This document shows positions 1-9,072 of a DNA stretch of 64,000 nt, one piece after another. A model generated the notes under the pieces. That model worked only from the letters and a program-made list of their open reading frames with translations. It was not told where the DNA came from and did no database searches. Position 1 is the stretch's first letter; each line of letters starts with the position of its first letter. A program made the position numbers and the translations under genes. The stretch is from Candidatus Thorarchaeota archaeon (GTDB lineage Archaea > Asgardarchaeota > Thorarchaeia > Thorarchaeales > Thorarchaeaceae). Location of the stretch: the NCBI GenBank assembly GCA_011364985.1, contig RDOC01000006.1:1-64000 (forward strand), given 5' to 3'.

Positions 1-2290
1 TCTTGTATCGCTTTCCAAGCCGTGAAAGGACACTAGGCACTATGCGGCGCAATTCGTCAGGAGCACCAGGATTCATGAACTGCTTTGCAATATCAATGAC
101 TTCTTCACGTTCGATTTCGGCAAGTCCATTGAGGTATCCCCGCTGCACAATGTGCTGCCAGCTGGGTTGTGCTGTCGTGATGCCCTCACTCAGTATTTCA
201 AAGGCCTCGTCGTGCTGAGTTTTTCCGATGGATATTGCTGCTGCAGATGCTACGAAGTAGCTCTCCTTGTCCTCAAGTAGGCTCTTCAAGGCCTCGAAGG
301 CCCGATTGTTCTTGTAGAACTGTCCAAGAGCCCGTGCAACGGCCGTTCTTGCCTTTGTATTGGCCAGACTCAATCCCTTCAAGAGATAGTCCAAAGCTGA
401 CTCTGTCTTCAGAGAGCCCAATGCCTTAGCAATCTCAGCTTGAACACCCCAGAACTCCTCACTCAAAAGAGCATTTCCAAGTGCGGCAAGCCCCTTTGGA
501 GAGATCTTCTTCGATAGAGCGTGAGCGGACTTCAACCGCTGAATCACATTTTCACCATGGTGAAGCTGTTCTATCCACATTGCCTCGGGCTTCTCGATTT
601 CGGAATCCATCAGGACAGCATAGTCAGGGTCGATAATGACTTGTTTCGGCTTCTTGCTTATAGGATAGTAGAAGGAGTGTATGCGCTCGGTCACATTAAC
701 TGTGTACCTAGTTCGTACATCTTTGTCATCAACTAGCTCAACAGTAAGAGGAAAACGAAACACCTCAGGAGTCATTCCATCATCATACTTCTGAGTCTGT
801 TCAATCTTCACTAAGACATGACCTAGCTTATCGTCGTGTGATACCTTGATCTTACACTCAGGATAACCTGCCTTGTACAGCCACTGCTCGAAAAACCATC
901 CGTAGTCTTCGCCAGTCATCTCAGTGAAAAGGGCCTCTAAATCATGCGTATAGACAGACTTGAAGGAATAGCGTCGAAGCCACTCTCCAAGGATTTCCCA
1001 CCATTTGTCTTCACCTACGAGATGCTTAAGCATGTAATATCTCCAGGCGCCTCCGGGATAGAGGTGCCTATCGAAGACATCACCTCCTCGTTCCCACTCA
1101 TTCTTAACAATTGGCCGGCGGTAGTTTCTCTTGTCCTCGTCAAAGTAAGACTGCTGTTTATCATACTGCTCATAGAGATATTCATCAAATCCCTTGTCAT
1201 AGCGCTTCCATTCATTTTGCATCTGAGTAGCCCACCCCTCATTGAGCCATCCATGGCTCCATGTACGGCAGGTCACTAGATCTCCTCCCCACATGTGGGC
1301 AAGCTCATGAGAGACAAGTCCATCTGAATCGAAATCAAGATGTGCCTTCTCATCATGGAGCGTGGCATCAGTCTGTGTGGTCGCACTGACATTCTCCATT
1401 CCGCCAAAGATGAAATTCGCCGCAGTGACTTGGGCATACTTCGCCCAAGGGTATTCGACACCCAGTTTCTCTACGAAGAACTTGATCATCACTGGAGTCT
1501 TCCCAAAGGATCTGTAGACCGTATCTTTGTCCCACTTCTTGTGGGCATAGTAGCTCACCTCCAATTCATCCAAGTTCTCCTTGTATTCAACATACTCAGA
1601 CACTGCAACGGTGATGATGTAGGCTGGCATCGGTTCTTCATTCAGCCAATGGAAAGTTTCAGTCCCATCACCATTTTCAGTTCTGGCCTTCAAAGATCCA
1701 CAGCCCATTGCATAGTATCCCTTTGGAACTGTTACGATAGTTTCCACCGGGAATTTGTGACTTGGGTTATCATAAATGGGAACGACGTATCTTGCGTAGT
1801 CATCCTGCAACTGCGTCCACGCACTGATTTCTACATCTGGGAACTCAGGAGTAGGCTTGGTAAAGTACAGCCCTGCCCTTGGCTTGTCAATGGTGTAGGC
1901 GATTTCCAACTCCGTTGTGTCGCCTCTCTTCAGGGGTTCGATAAGATGGATGATAATGGCCTCATCTTCTGATCTATTCTCCCAGATGAGCTTCTTCTTT
2001 TGGCTATCAAGGACTTCCTTGATGTCTAGCTCTACAGAATGAAGTAGAACATCGCTCAAATCAGATGTAACGGACTTGATTCTAATCTTTGCAACTGCTT
2101 CAACTCTTTCATCTTGCAGATGCATTTTCCAATCCATCAGCAGATGCTCAATGTCATAATTTCGAGATGGAGCCCATTGAGGCTTCGCCGTGGGAAAGGT
2201 GAAGTCCTCTCGGTCTGCCATTAGAACGCTTTCGGCCTCATGAATACCAGTTCGCATCAGGCTCTCAAGATAGTCATGGAAATCAGTCAA
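1..2290 (-). CDS. M1 family zinc aminopeptidase with C-terminal helical repeats (C-terminus off window)
   Basis: Zinc-dependent aminopeptidase of the M1 (aminopeptidase N/LTA4 hydrolase) family, expected to trim N-terminal residues from peptides in the cytoplasm. The frame reads through the left window edge, so the end of the protein is missing. It has a beta-rich N-terminal domain, a GGMEN exopeptidase motif, HELAH at about residue 327 and the third zinc ligand in NEGWA near residue 350. From about residue 530 the chain becomes alanine- and leucine-rich helical repeats of HEAT type. An in-frame TAA sits two codons before a TTG at 2290 that follows an AGAGGAAG ribosome-binding site, so I take TTG. 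ATG codons at 2257 and 2221 are alternatives. No signal peptide is seen. The family call is firm; the substrate is unknown. Confidence 0.93.
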   Translation of the reverse strand, partial: MTDFHDYLESLMRTGIHEAESVLMADREDFTFPTAKPQWAPSRNYDIEHLLMDWKMHLQDERVEAVAKIRIKSVTSDLSDVLLHSVELDIKEVLDSQKKKLIWENRSEDEAIIIHLIEPLKRGDTTELEIAYTIDKPRAGLYFTKPTPEFPDVEISAWTQLQDDYARYVVPIYDNPSHKFPVETIVTVPKGYYAMGCGSLKARTENGDGTETFHWLNEEPMPAYIITVAVSEYVEYKENLDELEVSYYAHKKWDKDTVYRSFGKTPVMIKFFVEKLGVEYPWAKYAQVTAANFIFGGMENVSATTQTDATLHDEKAHLDFDSDGLVSHELAHMWGGDLVTCRTWSHGWLNEGWATQMQNEWKRYDKGFDEYLYEQYDKQQSYFDEDKRNYRRPIVKNEWERGGDVFDRHLYPGGAWRYYMLKHLVGEDKWWEILGEWLRRYSFKSVYTHDLEALFTEMTGEDYGWFFEQWLYKAGYPECKIKVSHDDKLGHVLVKIEQTQKYDDGMTPEVFRFPLTVELVDDKDVRTRYTVNVTERIHSFYYPISKKPKQVIIDPDYAVLMDSEIEKPEAMWIEQLHHGENVIQRLKSAHALSKKISPKGLAALGNALLSEEFWGVQAEIAKALGSLKTESALDYLLKGLSLANTKARTAVARALGQFYKNNRAFEALKSLLEDKESYFVASAAAISIGKTQHDEAFEILSEGITTAQPSWQHIVQRGYLNGLAEIEREEVIDIAKQFMNPGAPDELRRIVPSVLSRLGKRYK

Positions 2291-2429
2291 CGATTAGCTT
2301 CCTCTACTTCATTTGTTATCTCAGCATTTGTGTGCTAGACACCTCTCATTGGAATTCAACCACATTAATAATCTTAGGAAAGACGCTTTGAGGAGAACAA
2401 ATAGCAAGGCATACTGCGCCCATCTCTTT

Positions 2430-2888
2430 TCACATTCTTCTCAATGTCGAGAGTTCGGTTGCATAGTCGCGTATTCGTATAACGGAGTTCTCAAGAAATT
2501 GATTCCTCCTTCTAGGAACAATCTGGAATAGTGTTCCAAACACTATCCATAAGGCGGCCATTCCTGAGACAGCTTCGCCCTCGAAGAATCTAGGAGTTAT
2601 CACGAAGTATGACAGCATTCCAAACAGTATTCCAGAGATGAATGTGGAGTAGTATTTCTCCCGCCATGTTGCCAACTTGAAACCATAATACGGAATCCAG
2701 TCCAAGAGTATCTCAACAACGACTACTGTGATTCCGGCTCTTATCGTGAATAGCCATACTTCCATGGCATCTTCAAGCAGGCGATTTCCATACAGGACAT
2801 TCCCGCCATACAGATAGAAAGGGAGAGTTGCCAAGAACATCAGGAAGGCATGGAGTCCTTCTCTTACGATGGTTCTACCAGTCATCAT
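2430..2888 (-). CDS. Four-helix membrane protein of unknown function
   Basis: About 152 residues with roughly four hydrophobic segments (near residues 10-30, 45-65, 80-105 and 110-130) and a basic C-terminal tail rich in arginine. Family not recognised. I chose the ATG pair near 2888 because the sequence MMTGRTIVREG leads straight into the first helix. A longer frame begins at 2930. The gene lies alone between the M1 peptidase and the PNPOx-fold gene on the same strand, so context gives no functional hint. Confidence 0.6.
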   Translation of the reverse strand: MMTGRTIVREGLHAFLMFLATLPFYLYGGNVLYGNRLLEDAMEVWLFTIRAGITVVVVEILLDWIPYYGFKLATWREKYYSTFISGILFGMLSYFVITPRFFEGEAVSGMAALWIVFGTLFQIVPRRRNQFLENSVIRIRDYATELSTLRRM

Positions 2889-2987
2889 GATCAAAGCGCC
2901 AACCTTAAGACAAATGATACGCAAATACACGTTTTCATTGAGCGAGGGATGTACTCAGGCTATGGATTTGGCTTGTAATTCTGGCGA

Positions 2988-3476
2988 TTACATCTCATCC
3001 AGATGTTTCCAAACAGAGTCCCACCAGTCTTGGAATGGCCCATCAGGCACTATCGAGATATCAGTGTGGATATCTATCTGAACAGGCATATCATTCTTCA
3101 CCTCTTCGATGTCTATCTCGACTAGTGCGTATCGCTCATCAGGCGGCCACGGATTCAGGACCACACGTGCCCGTCCACGAACGCTTACAGCAATGTTGGG
3201 AGTTGAGATCAAAGCAACCATTACTCGTGGGTCTCTGAGGCAGTTTGCCAGTGTATTGTGGTACCGATGAACCAAGAATCGGAGAAGTTTCGGATTAACT
3301 GCTCGTAGACTTCCAAATGGAGCGGTCCTTGGAGAACCATCTTCGTCAACGGTTGCTACAACGGAACTTGGGTTCAGCTTGCCACCGCTCTTCGTCCAAG
3401 TACTAAAGATGTCTGGAGGCAATTCTTCTAGTCGGCGCCAGCGTTTCTCTTGTGCAGACGGGCTCCCATTGCTCAC
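2988..3476 (-). CDS. Pyridoxamine 5'-phosphate oxidase-fold (flavin-binding split barrel) protein
   Basis: About 162 residues matching the PNPOx-like split-barrel family, which usually binds FMN or F420 and reduces or binds small ligands. Typical features are the opening strand around 'SSVVATVDEDGSPRTAPFG', the RFLVHRYHNT segment and the closing strand with ARV near the middle. The frame can be extended upstream to 3638, but that stretch does not look like family sequence. The GTG at 3476, ahead of SNGSPSAQEKRW, gives a normal N-terminus and is preferred. Substrate and cofactor cannot be told from sequence alone. Confidence 0.75.
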   Translation of the reverse strand: MSNGSPSAQEKRWRRLEELPPDIFSTWTKSGGKLNPSSVVATVDEDGSPRTAPFGSLRAVNPKLLRFLVHRYHNTLANCLRDPRVMVALISTPNIAVSVRGRARVVLNPWPPDERYALVEIDIEEVKNDMPVQIDIHTDISIVPDGPFQDWWDSVWKHLDEM

Positions 3477-3649
3477 TTCAAAAACCCCCAATGGCTTGAG
3501 TTCTAATGTACAAACCCCAATAAGGCCATTTCTGCAAATCGGTTTCAAAAGCTTGTCTGATCTGAATCTCCAAGAGAGAAGTATTGAAAGCCATAAGACG
3601 GCATCTCCAATTCCAATCTTGTCAAAGCTGCTTCTCACGAGGAGAAACC

Positions 3650-4984
3650 TTAGCTAACACGCCTAACGTAGGCTTCAATATCGAATTTCCGCTCCAACCC
3701 TCTAGCATTCATGTAGCGCACCTTACCAAACACTGGTCGTTCTCTCCATGCACGGTCATGCTTTCCGAAGCACCAAGCTACGCCAGTGTAGCCATTTGGA
3801 TCCCGACCGTCTAGCTCATACTTGTTGTTAAGATACAGAGCGATGCGGTATGCTTCCGAAGGACTTTCACTCCACTCTAGAATCTTCTTTCCCCAGTACA
3901 TTCGCATATACCCATGCATCTTTCCTGTCTTAGTCATCTCGATCTGAGCTGCATTCCAGTAGGTGTCGTGAGTTTCTCCGAACTCGAACTCTTCCTGCGA
4001 GTAGAGGTACTCACGTTTGTCGGAGGTATGTCGGCAAAGGGTTGTTTTTGCCCAATCAGGAAGACATTCGATGGAGTCGTATTGTGAATTGTAGTATACG
4101 AAGTTCATGCTAAGCTCTCGTCGTACAATGAGCTCCTCAAGATATGGTTCAGCTCCCTCGCTAGCTGTTTCTGTGACTCTGAGTGCAATCTCCAAGGGAG
4201 AGATTTGACCAAAATGGAGGTAAGGACTCATCCATGAAAGATAGTCATCTGATGGGTCATTTCGGAATGTATCAAAATGGTCCAGCTTCTTGGAAATGAA
4301 CTTGGAGAGATGTTCCCTTGCATTTCTTGTGCCTCCCTTGAGCCAGTCAACTCCTTTTACAGACCCGTCAATTGAAAGACTGTTTACCACTTTCTTTGGA
4401 TCCTCGATATTAAGTGAAGTGACTTCCGTGTCATACGCAGCAAGAGTACTCTGAACAAGGGGCTGCAGGTATCTATCTAGTTCTTGATGAATCTTGGGAC
4501 GGAATGTCCCAGCGGAGTATTCCTCCTTGGGAGAAGCAACTTCAACTGGAACGATAACATTTGATTCCACCTGAATCACTGGACACTGGACTGAAGCGGC
4601 TACGTGAGATCGCCAGAATCGTTGGAGACGTTGGTAGCCTCGGTCCACAATTAAGAGGCTGCAGTCTTTTGCCAGCTCGATTGCTCCAGATTGTGGATTT
4701 TCTTGACGGACTACAAAAGGAATATTCCTCTCGATAAGACTGACTTCTACATCAACAAGACCTTCCAAGAGAAACAAGTAGCTCCGTTCGTTGGCTTCGG
4801 GATACTCATCAGTTAACCCGAAGTACACAACTAGAGGCAGTTCGTATCTGTTTGCCATCTGAATAGCATATTCAAGGGCATGGTTATTGTCCGTTCGCTG
4901 AGATGCCTGCATCCAATATAGGACATAATCCCCACCTTGAATTGAATTGGGATTTAATTGCTGTATCCGCTCCTCGTGAATCAT
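3650..4984 (-). CDS. phr: Class II CPD photolyase (deoxyribodipyrimidine photolyase)
   Basis: Light-driven repair enzyme that splits cyclobutane pyrimidine dimers using FAD. At 444 residues it has the usual class II length. The N-terminal alpha/beta antenna domain (about 1-180) is followed by the helical FAD domain. The class II signature is clear: SPYLHFGQISPLEIA near residue 250, an RRELSMNFVYYN segment, and the C-terminal GYMRMYWGKKILEW, NNKYELDGRDPNGYTG and WCFGKHDRAWRERPVFG stretches that line the FAD and DNA pocket. The ATG at 4984 opens the antenna domain directly. Presence of this gene suggests at least occasional exposure to light in this lineage. Confidence 0.96.
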   Translation of the reverse strand: MIHEERIQQLNPNSIQGGDYVLYWMQASQRTDNNHALEYAIQMANRYELPLVVYFGLTDEYPEANERSYLFLLEGLVDVEVSLIERNIPFVVRQENPQSGAIELAKDCSLLIVDRGYQRLQRFWRSHVAASVQCPVIQVESNVIVPVEVASPKEEYSAGTFRPKIHQELDRYLQPLVQSTLAAYDTEVTSLNIEDPKKVVNSLSIDGSVKGVDWLKGGTRNAREHLSKFISKKLDHFDTFRNDPSDDYLSWMSPYLHFGQISPLEIALRVTETASEGAEPYLEELIVRRELSMNFVYYNSQYDSIECLPDWAKTTLCRHTSDKREYLYSQEEFEFGETHDTYWNAAQIEMTKTGKMHGYMRMYWGKKILEWSESPSEAYRIALYLNNKYELDGRDPNGYTGVAWCFGKHDRAWRERPVFGKVRYMNARGLERKFDIEAYVRRVS

Positions 4985-5199
4985 GTTACTGAATTATGAA
5001 ACGAACAGCTATTAGAATGGTGCTAGGCTAAGTCGTGCTCAAGTCAACCAACAGAAAGAAGCATGTCTTCCTCTTCAATTCCTCTCATGAAAGTAATACT
5101 ATTACATATACTTTTAACAATACAAGAGTGTTGAATATGAAATTACATATATAATGAGGCAGTTCTTTTGGATCCGAATCCATACGAAGGAATAATACA

Positions 5200-5562
5200 G
5201 TGGACAAGATTGCTATGAATAGCTTACCACCCGAAAAGGAATTTGACATGGAACGAATCAAGACCGAGCTGGTTGGCAGATTTGCAACAGAAGATTTTGG
5301 CCTGAAGAAGAGAGAAGTTTCCGTCATGTGCAGACTGAATGCAAAAACTGTGGCAATAATGGACGCGCTCGTCGAGCTTGAAATCTTCAAAAGCAAGTCT
5401 GAAGCGATTGCCACTTTTCTTCAACAAGTCATTGCTGAACGAGAAGAAATGTTTGAGGAAATCCTAGCTCAAGCAAAGGCAATTGCCTCAAAGAGAGAAG
5501 CGGCCAAACATCTTGCATTCCAAGCAGTAATGTCCAGTGGGAAGAAAGAGAAAAAGGAATGA
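5200..5562 (+). CDS. Probable ribbon-helix-helix-like DNA-binding protein
   Basis: 120 residues, highly charged. The segment 'KREVSVMCRLNAKTVAIMDA' followed by 'LVELEIFKSKSEAIATFLQQ' has the strand-helix-helix pattern of CopG/Arc-type ribbon-helix-helix proteins, with SKSEAI at the start of the second helix. A long charged helix and a lysine-rich tail (KKEKKE) follow. Start is GTG at 5200 or ATG at 5215; a GAAGG stretch just upstream suits either. A strong TATA-like stretch (tacatatataat) lies about 50 bases upstream. The exact family is not recognised. It ends 3 bases before the convergent msrA. Confidence 0.6.
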   Translation: MDKIAMNSLPPEKEFDMERIKTELVGRFATEDFGLKKREVSVMCRLNAKTVAIMDALVELEIFKSKSEAIATFLQQVIAEREEMFEEILAQAKAIASKREAAKHLAFQAVMSSGKKEKKE

Positions 5563-5565
5563 CTT

Positions 5566-6096
5566 CTACATATTCAGCTTCAACGCGAAATCTCGCCTTA
5601 GTTTGTCCAGCTTGGGACTGATGATATACCGACAATAACCTTGATTTCGATTGTTGCAGTAGTAGTTTTGGTGATAGTCTTCGGCAGGGTAGAACTCCGT
5701 AAATGGCACAACTTCAGTGACGATGGGATTCCTCCACTTACCGCTTGCGTCAAGTCTTGCCTTAACATCTTCGGCAACTTCTCTCTGCTTGTCATCATGA
5801 TAGAGAATTATTGATCGATACTGCGGGCCAACATCATTGCCCTGACGATTCTTTGTTGTAGGGTCATGTGTGCCAAAAAAGACCTCAAGAATCTCCTCAT
5901 ACGAGATTACTTCTGGATTATACTCAATCTGAACAACTTCGGCATGTCCAGTAGTACCTGTCGTTACCTGCTTGTAGGTTGGATTCTCAACATGACCTCC
6001 GGCATATCCAGAAACAACCGAAAGCACGCCTTTGATTTCTTGATAGACTGCCTCAAAGCACCAGAAGCAGCCGCCTCCGAGAGTAGCAATTTCCAT
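5566..6096 (-). CDS. msrA: Peptide methionine sulfoxide reductase MsrA
   Basis: Reduces methionine-S-sulfoxide in oxidised proteins. The catalytic motif GCFWC follows the start at once (residues about 8-12). The family landmarks YAGGHVENPTYKQV, TGHAEVVQIEYNP, FFGTHDPTT and the C-terminal EDYHQNYY are all present. The ATG at 6096 follows a GGTGAT ribosome-binding site; a frame opening four codons earlier is less likely. No fused MsrB domain and no signal peptide are seen. Convergent with the RHH-like gene. Confidence 0.96.
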   Translation of the reverse strand: MEIATLGGGCFWCFEAVYQEIKGVLSVVSGYAGGHVENPTYKQVTTGTTGHAEVVQIEYNPEVISYEEILEVFFGTHDPTTKNRQGNDVGPQYRSIILYHDDKQREVAEDVKARLDASGKWRNPIVTEVVPFTEFYPAEDYHQNYYCNNRNQGYCRYIISPKLDKLRRDFALKLNM

Positions 6097-6188
6097 ATTA
6101 TCACCCACGTTTTTGTCTCAATTAGCAGATAGAAAGAGGAAATGAAGGACAGCAGCGATTCTGCTACTGCCTCCTATAGGAGAGCCAA

Positions 6189-7001
6189 TCACTCACTTAA
6201 TTTGAGCTTATAGTACTCCGCATATCCTGTCTTTCTAAGAAGTGGATAAAGAAGCAGTAAAAGCGCAACAACCACCACAGCTCCAGCAGCTGCAAAGAAG
6301 ATAATAGGAACTGCAGAGTTCGCACTTGCAATGCCATATGATGCCCATATCACAACAAGTGCAAAGCCAAAGTCATGACATAGGACAATCATCAAGATAG
6401 TAATCAGCAGCGCTATGACAATCACCGCAGCCGTCCAAAACTGCTGGACATCCAGAGGAATACTAGGTATTAGCAGATTGAGAACAGATGCTGTGCTGGC
6501 AATTGTGGCAAGTGAAATCCATCCAAGATAGACACTCACAGGAAGGTGAACGCCTAGCTTCTCGCTTCGCGGCACTTCCCTGATTCCTATGCCAAGACGG
6601 ACATATTTCAAGAGCAAAACAATTAGGAGACCCGCTATCAATAGCTCTGTGACAATGAATAAGCCGGAATTTCCATAGGAATAATGGAAAATGAAGATCC
6701 AGAATATGTTAATCAGGCAGCCAATCACGTAGAGAGGACCAATCTGCTTTAGGTAGTCCTTGTCACGTTCACTAATACGGAACTGATAGAAAGCGAATGT
6801 TATCAGTAGCACGTAAATCACAAACCAGATTGAAAACACAAATCCTGGTGGTGTGAACAGATTAGGATAGGAATCTGAAATCTCATAGGTAAACCTACCA
6901 TTTATTGGCAATGCATTGGCAAGGATATTTACCAGAATCATTGCAAGGATGGCAACTAGATTCAGCCATTGCATAACAGAACGATTGTTATTGGAACTCA
7001 T
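6189..7001 (-). CDS. TspO/MBR-related tryptophan-rich membrane protein
   Basis: 270 residues with about seven to eight hydrophobic helices. The N-terminal part, with the NALPINGR and TPPGFVFSIWFVIYVLL segments, matches the bacterial and archaeal proteins annotated as tryptophan-rich sensory protein related. These resemble TspO over the first helices but are longer than the 5-helix, roughly 160-residue TspO. The ligand and role are not known. The ATG at 7001 follows a GAGGGT site. The divergent TrmB-MEDS gene starts about 150 bases away, so the two share an upstream region. Confidence 0.75.
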   Translation of the reverse strand: MSSNNNRSVMQWLNLVAILAMILVNILANALPINGRFTYEISDSYPNLFTPPGFVFSIWFVIYVLLITFAFYQFRISERDKDYLKQIGPLYVIGCLINIFWIFIFHYSYGNSGLFIVTELLIAGLLIVLLLKYVRLGIGIREVPRSEKLGVHLPVSVYLGWISLATIASTASVLNLLIPSIPLDVQQFWTAAVIVIALLITILMIVLCHDFGFALVVIWASYGIASANSAVPIIFFAAAGAVVVVALLLLLYPLLRKTGYAEYYKLKLSE

Positions 7002-7155
7002 CTATAACCCTCAATGATTCTTTTCCCCTTTGCTTTATAAAATTAACTATATTGAATTTTCGGGCCTGCAATCTGCAAGAAAATTCTCCTATATTCCAAA
7101 ACTGTAAAATGCAAGAGTACCCATAGTACAAGGGGAGATTAAGGAGGTAGTAGGT

Positions 7156-8568
7156 TTGAGCCGGATAGAAGAAGATGCGAGAAGGCTATGTGAGTTCGGT
7201 CTCACACCTTACGAAGCAAGAGTCTATCTTACTGCAGTAAAGCTTGGCACAGCTTCAGCGGGCAGAATATCGAAGATCGCCTCAATTCGACGTGAAGAGG
7301 TTTATAGAACCCTTCCAAAATTGGAGAAGGCAGGACTGATTGATCGAGTTCTTGGACGACCAGTCAAGGTCAGGGCAATTCCACTTGAAGAGGGACTTTC
7401 AATGCTCATTAGAAGAAAAGAGGAGGAATCAAAAAAGGAGTTGGACCGGCTTAAAGTAAAGAAAGAAGAACTCATCATCAATTTCAATTCTGTTTCGGCT
7501 CCAGAAGTCGAAGAGCGAGAGTCGCACTTCACACTCCTAGCTGAAAGGGAAGCAGTGACTGCGAGAGTCAATTCCCTGATACAAAGCAGTGAATCTGATA
7601 TTGATGTGGTGGCCTCAAGTGACGATATCATTCGTTTTGTGATGAAATACTCTAATGCTCTTTGTGAGTCTGCTGACAGAGATGTAAGAATTCGACTAAT
7701 CACCGAGTGCCCCGATGACGAGAAGAAAGTTCCTGATGCTTTGTCGAAGCATGTACCGAATAACTCCTTTGTTCTAAGATATGTTGAACAAATCCGAAGT
7801 CGCTATATTCTATTTGATGGAAGCGAAGTGATGATAACTACGTCTGCAGAAGGAACGATGACCGAGAGCAAATACCTTTGGACAGATGAGACCAGCATGG
7901 TAGGTCTGATCAATCGTGATTTTGAGGAATTGCTCGGTGAATCCTTGGACTGGAAGGAGTTCAAGCTCTCTTCTTCTCAGAAGATGAATCGCATCATCAA
8001 TCGATTGAAACCAAGAGACCATGCAATTCTGGTCTATGACTCGACTGAGGCCAAAAGAAGGACTCTCTTTTACTATATTGAACAGGGTCTCCGAAGAGGA
8101 GAAGCAGCCAAGTATGTATGCGCAGAGGAAACGCCTGAGGAGGTACGACAATCAATGGTTGACTTTGGCATTGACGTTCCAAGATACGAGGAAACAGGTG
8201 CACTCTCCATTCTGGACTACAGCGAGCTCTACATCCGAAATGGCAAATTCAGTATTGTGGACGTGATGAACTCATGGGAGAAATACTATCAAGAGGCAAT
8301 TGATAATGGATTTGCTGGATTGAGAGTGACTGGGGAGATGAACTGCTTCATAGAGCACGCGCTGGTAGATGAGCTGGTCGAATACGAGAAGGCACTTCAT
8401 ACGATTCTTGATATTCCCATAATTGCTATCTGTGCATACAACTCCAACTCCTTGGCCAATTTGGACAACCCAATTGATATCTATTCTGAACTCGTGAAGG
8501 CTCATGGCAAAGTCCTTTTTGCAGGAAAGGATAACGTGGTTGGCAAAATAGAGATTCGAGCCGCCTAG
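7156..8568 (+). CDS. TrmB-type regulator fused to a MEDS (DcmR-like) sensory domain
   Basis: 470 residues. Residues 1-75 form a TrmB winged helix (FGLTPYEARVYL, then RREEVYRTLPKLEKAGL). A charged coiled coil occupies about 85-115, and a TrmB C-terminal sensor-like region follows (about 120-265, including LFDGSEVMITT). From about 275 (RLKPRDHAILVYDS) to 440 the sequence matches the MEDS domain of methanogen and methylotroph sensory proteins, including GLRVTGEMNCFIEH. TTG at 7156 is set by a GGAGG site 8 bases upstream. TrmB proteins usually respond to sugars, while MEDS domains are thought to bind small molecules. The ligand here is unknown. Confidence 0.85.
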   Translation: MSRIEEDARRLCEFGLTPYEARVYLTAVKLGTASAGRISKIASIRREEVYRTLPKLEKAGLIDRVLGRPVKVRAIPLEEGLSMLIRRKEEESKKELDRLKVKKEELIINFNSVSAPEVEERESHFTLLAEREAVTARVNSLIQSSESDIDVVASSDDIIRFVMKYSNALCESADRDVRIRLITECPDDEKKVPDALSKHVPNNSFVLRYVEQIRSRYILFDGSEVMITTSAEGTMTESKYLWTDETSMVGLINRDFEELLGESLDWKEFKLSSSQKMNRIINRLKPRDHAILVYDSTEAKRRTLFYYIEQGLRRGEAAKYVCAEETPEEVRQSMVDFGIDVPRYEETGALSILDYSELYIRNGKFSIVDVMNSWEKYYQEAIDNGFAGLRVTGEMNCFIEHALVDELVEYEKALHTILDIPIIAICAYNSNSLANLDNPIDIYSELVKAHGKVLFAGKDNVVGKIEIRAA

Positions 8569-8586
8569 AGAAACAACTGGAGCAAG

Positions 8587-8829
8587 CTAGGCAGGCAAAT
8601 ATATCCACTGACGCATGTCGTCCAAGCAAGGAATACGTTTGATCATCTTCTTTCTCAGAAGTTTCCTAAGCGCATATCTGACCGTTCGAGGTGCAAAGGA
8701 GATCTCTTCCATGAGTTGTTTAGGGGTGGCACCTCTTTTCCCATGTTTTCGAAGGAGATCCAGAACGATTGACTGGCTTTTTGTCAGCCTTATCTCATTC
8801 TCTCCTGTGAAATGTCCAATAACTGTCAA
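8587..8829 (-). CDS. Small winged-helix transcription regulator (family with 33402-33707)
   Basis: About 80 residues forming one winged helix: LTKSQSIVLDLLRKHG, then TPKQLMEEISFAPRTVRYALRKLL, then a wing ending DMRQWIYLP. The second half is nearly the same as the gene at 33402-33707 (RTVxYALRxLL and DMRQxxY). I chose TTG at 8829; a TTG at 8862 is also in frame, but it overlaps an AT-rich stretch that could be core promoter. A perfect 9-bp palindrome lies just upstream, which suggests autoregulation. Convergent with the TrmB-MEDS gene, 18 bases apart. Confidence 0.7.
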   Translation of the reverse strand: MTVIGHFTGENEIRLTKSQSIVLDLLRKHGKRGATPKQLMEEISFAPRTVRYALRKLLRKKMIKRIPCLDDMRQWIYLPA

Positions 8830-8880
8830 TTCTAAACATCTTCTAATTAAATAGAATCGCAAAAATCAACTTAAGTATGC

Positions 8881-8902
8881 GTTACTGTGACCACACAGTA
8901 AC
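8881..8902. promoter_or_regulatory. Perfect 9-bp inverted repeat upstream of the small wHTH gene
   Basis: GTTACTGTG and CACAGTAAC are separated by 4 bases (ACCA). The repeat lies just upstream of a TATA-like cTTAAGt stretch (about 8870-8879) on the promoter side of the minus-strand wHTH gene. Its position and symmetry fit an operator for a dimeric wHTH protein. Binding is inference. Confidence 0.5.
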
Positions 8903-9072
8903 ACTTCTTGTTCGATGAGTAGTCAACCAAATGTAAGAAGATGAGTAACAGAGCCAAACAATCCCTGCCTAGCGAGTAGGTGAATAAAAACCTCAGTATG
9001 TACTAAGATATAATTCAATTATCTATGCTGAATGCTGGACATCAAGGTATGTTTGAGAAAACATTTGCCTGA

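Noticed and set aside
944..1279. Plus-strand reading frame of 111 codons
   Set aside because: It lies opposite the zinc-site region of the M1 peptidase, whose HELAH and NEG motifs are intact on the minus strand.
1340..1972. Plus-strand reading frame of 210 codons
   Set aside because: Antisense shadow of the M1 aminopeptidase N-terminal and catalytic domains; no family resemblance of its own.
5100..5160. AT-rich repeats as a replication origin
   Set aside because: No repeated origin-recognition boxes and no Cdc6/Orc gene nearby; it is best explained as a promoter.
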